Of a stretch of DNA of 64,000 nt, positions 61,374 to 64,000 are shown in pieces. The DNA is from Paulownia fortunei. Lineage: Eukaryota; Streptophyta; Magnoliopsida; Lamiales; Paulowniaceae. The notes beneath the pieces are model-generated. The model searched no databases. It saw nothing but the letters and a program-made list of their open reading frames with translations, and was not told where the DNA came from. The stretch spans positions 25,408,118 to 25,472,117 of the forward strand of contig CM033106.1 of the NCBI GenBank assembly GCA_019321725.1, given 5' to 3'. Numbering within the stretch: the first letter of the stretch is position 1; every line of letters starts with the position of its first letter. Position numbers and translations under genes: made by a program.

Positions 61374-63893
61374 ATGGCGACGCCAATGGTAGAAGACAAT
61401 TTCGAGGACGACCAGCTTTCTTCTATGACCACCGAAGATATCACTCGCGCCTCTCGCCTTCTCGATAACGAAATCCGAATCCTCAAGGTTTGTTGTCCGA
61501 TGTTTCGTTGGCGTAATTCGAATGTGACAATGAGTGAAATAGAATTTCGTTTCTCTTTGGAAATTGATTTCATTGGTGAAGTTAGGCCAGAGTTTTCAGT
61601 CGCTGTATGATGATTTTTCTTTTCCCCCTTTTTGACAGGAAGAGTTGCAGAGGACGAGTCTGGAGTTGGATTCGTTCCGCGAGAAGATAAAAGAGAATCA
61701 GGAAAAAATAAAGCTGAACAAGCAGCTTCCTTACTTGGTCGGAAATATTGTTGAGGTATTTATGTAGCAATTTTGGTTGACCTTTTGCTTGAAATTTCAA
61801 GCTTTTTGTAATTCTTTTCAGAACGGGCTGTTTGATTAGGTATTTTTGCTTCATCATTTAGGCTTCCGGAGAGACAGAAAGTGTAAATGAATTACGACAT
61901 TCTTTTTTGACTGTGGGCTAGGGTTTTCGAGTTTTGTGTGTGTTTGGTTTGAAAGACCAGGGGAAATTGACAGGAACGCAGAACTTCATGGGGAAGGGAC
62001 AAAAGGCGTCTATTGGCCTAACACTGGTTGTGGTCTGTATGTGCTTCTTGATGAAAAATGTGTCTGGTGTTGATAGGATGCCTGATGGTGGTCCTGGAGG
62101 TTATTTTCTTAAAGTATGCCTTGGCAAATTTCCTTTTTTCCCTTTAACGTAGGGGTGGGGGGTTGGAGTGGAGGCTCATGTCATGTTTTGCCAACTCTGT
62201 AACATTGGCTGACCATTTGAACAAATAGAAGGAAGGTTTATCTGAGTTTCTTGTTATATTCGTTTGAGAGCTTGTGCTTTGCCCTTTTTTGGCTGTTAAA
62301 AGGATGCTTTAAGGGATTATGAAAGTTCTTAAGTTCAAAACAAATTCTTTAACTGGATACTAAATCAGAGTAAAGAGTTGTTGAAGTGGTATTCCAAATG
62401 CGTTGGAGTCAGCTCTCCATTTTATCCAGAAAACAAGAGGCAATTTTGGGTTCTTGTGGTATATGGGTCATCCATCATCCTCTAGTCAGTCTTAAATTAC
62501 ATGCCCTTTGGGGAAAGGGACAAGAATACTTGGAAGGCAAGTACCAATAACAATAAATCTTGAACTAGTTTTACTCAGTACTGATAAGAGTATCTGCTTT
62601 GGTGAAGCTAATGGCTCTTAAAGGCTGTGTAATGAGGTCTATTGAGGGCATTTTATGCAGATTTTGATAATATTTTCTGGATAGCTTCAGTTTCTGTAGG
62701 CACAGATTGGTGTGTTATTGTTGGACTAATGGGATCGGCACCCTTTATCTTATTTCTTAGATTTTGGAAATGAACCCAGAGGAAGAAGCTGAAGAGGATG
62801 GTGCAAATATTGATCTTGACTCACAAAGGAAGGGTAAATGTGTTGTGCTAAAAACATCTACTCGCCAGGTATGATTGCTTATTCGCATGCATTTCTCCCC
62901 CTCTCTTTCTGTTTGCATGTATTAGTGGTTTGGGGTGGGGGATGGGGAGACTCTTGTGTACATTTTTCCCATTTCGCTGTTCCAGTCCAGTGTTTTCCTG
63001 TTTTTCCCTTTTATCTTTTCGCCTCTTGAAGACAAAATGGTCTGAGGTTGATTGATGTTCTCTTAATTCTGCTACATTGGTACAGTAGAGTTATGAACAA
63101 TGATACTTGACAAATCTAAAGAACTTTCTTTCTTCCTCAAATTGAAACAGAATCAGTTCACTGGATTTATGAATAATGGTACCTGACAATCAATTTGAAA
63201 TTCCACGGTGTTTTGGAAGTGTGATAATGGATTTGGTTCTATTGATTTATGTAATAAGAATACATAATAGACAGTGGGCATCTGGAAGAAAATACTGTTT
63301 CAGAATTTCTACCTAGAAAAGGCCTTTTTACTGTGTTTCTGATCCATATGGAATCCATGAATATTTCTGACCTTCGATAGATAATCATTAATTTATGTAA
63401 TCTATAAATTGCAGACAATTTTCCTGCCTGTAGTAGGTTTGGTTGATCCTGATAAGTTGAAGCCTGGTGATCTTGTTGGAGTAAACAAAGACAGTTATCT
63501 CATCTTGGATACTTTGCCATCCGAGTATGACTCTCGTGTTAAGGCTATGGAGGTTGATGAGAAACCAACTGAAGACTACAATGATATTGGAGGCTTGGAG
63601 AAACAGGCAATTATTAATTTTTTGATCAATTAATAAAGGCTGATTCTTGTCAATCTCTGATGCATATATCTTTTGCTGGAACTTTCTTGTGCACACTGCA
63701 GATTCAAGAATTAGTTGAGGCAATTGTGTTGCCTATGACACACCAAGAGAGATTTCAGAAATTAGGAATTCGTCCACCAAAAGGAGTCCTTTTATATGGT
63801 CCTCCTGGGACAGGGAAAACTTTAATGGCCCGTGCATGTGCTGCCCAAACAAATGCTACTTTTCTGAAGCTAGCAGGTCCCCAGCTCGTACAG
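61374..63893 (+). CDS. RPT5: 26S proteasome regulatory particle AAA-ATPase subunit RPT5 (6A), 5' part
   Basis: Five exons are seen, all in phase: 61374-61487, 61639-61755, 62761-62868, 63415-63606, 63702-63893, giving 241 codons. The family is about 423 aa, so the rest lies beyond the window. RPT5 is one of six ATPases of the 19S base that unfold substrates and open the 20S gate in cytosol and nucleus. The N terminus ([19 protein letters not shown]) leads into the coiled coil ([17 protein letters not shown]), the OB domain ([38 protein letters not shown]), the linker [21 protein letters not shown] and Walker A GPPGTGKT (210-217). Walker B, sensors and the C-terminal HbYX motif are outside. 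Intron 4 (63607-63701) starts with GC: the coding boundary GGLEKQ|IQEL requires CAG|gcaatt. RPT5A and RPT5B paralogues cannot be told apart here. Confidence 0.96.
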
Positions 63894-64000
63894 GTATAGC
63901 ACTCTCAAGATTCCTTTTCACTGATTCCGATGCTTTACTTGCTTTAGCTTGGTGGATGTGAATTATCTTGATCTTGAATTTCCATGCTTTACTCTTACTG

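Noticed and set aside
61934..62152. 72-codon ORF ([18 protein letters not shown]) in RPT5 intron 2
   Set aside because: Lies inside a GT-AG intron whose flanking exons join in the conserved RPT5 frame; no family similarity recognised.

Overview
This is a nuclear segment of a flowering-plant genome, almost certainly a eudicot. The genes are split by GT-AG introns, the intergenic DNA is AT-rich with many (AT)n microsatellites and decayed transposon-like repeats, and every recognisable protein is a land-plant type. The species cannot be named from the window.

Left block (1-26.4 kb). The 3' end of an Alfin-like PHD-finger gene is followed by about 9.5 kb of AT-rich DNA. Next come a six-exon STICHEL gene (DnaX-like AAA+ protein of trichome branching, about 1297 aa), a decayed-looking secreted His/Pro-rich gene on the minus strand, an 11-exon minus-strand ISPD/MCT gene (plastid MEP isoprenoid pathway), and a small intronless NDUFB3/B12 gene of mitochondrial complex I. 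From memory, the order AL6 - STI - ISPD - NDUFB3 matches a gene run on Arabidopsis chromosome 2 (around At2g02470-At2g02510), so the block looks like conserved microsynteny.

Middle block (28.8-40.3 kb). This is a fast-evolving accessory stretch. It holds two minus-strand F-box/FBA pseudogene relics on either side of a type I (M-alpha, AGL62-like) MADS-box gene. The MADS-box reading frame is shifted near its 3' end. An apparently perfect 588-bp tandem duplication follows, with no genes between it and the next block.

Right block (40.4-64 kb). A 12-exon methionine S-methyltransferase gene (MMT, about 1076 aa) comes first. Next is a pair of duplicated ER-type small heat-shock protein genes (HSP22-like). 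The first copy carries a premature stop just before its KQEL ER-retrieval tail. Between the two copies lies a hAT-like MITE with 8-bp target-site duplications. The window ends inside RPT5, a 26S proteasome ATPase gene; its fourth intron appears to be of the GC-AG class.

The genes do not form one pathway. Most are housekeeping genes, plus one developmental regulator and one stress-gene pair. No rRNA, tRNA, CRISPR or viral features were recognised. The items most worth checking are the HSP22 copy that lost its ER-retrieval signal, the MADS frameshift, the 588-bp tandem repeat, the decayed His/Pro-rich gene, and an in-frame, stop-free intron in the Alfin-like gene.
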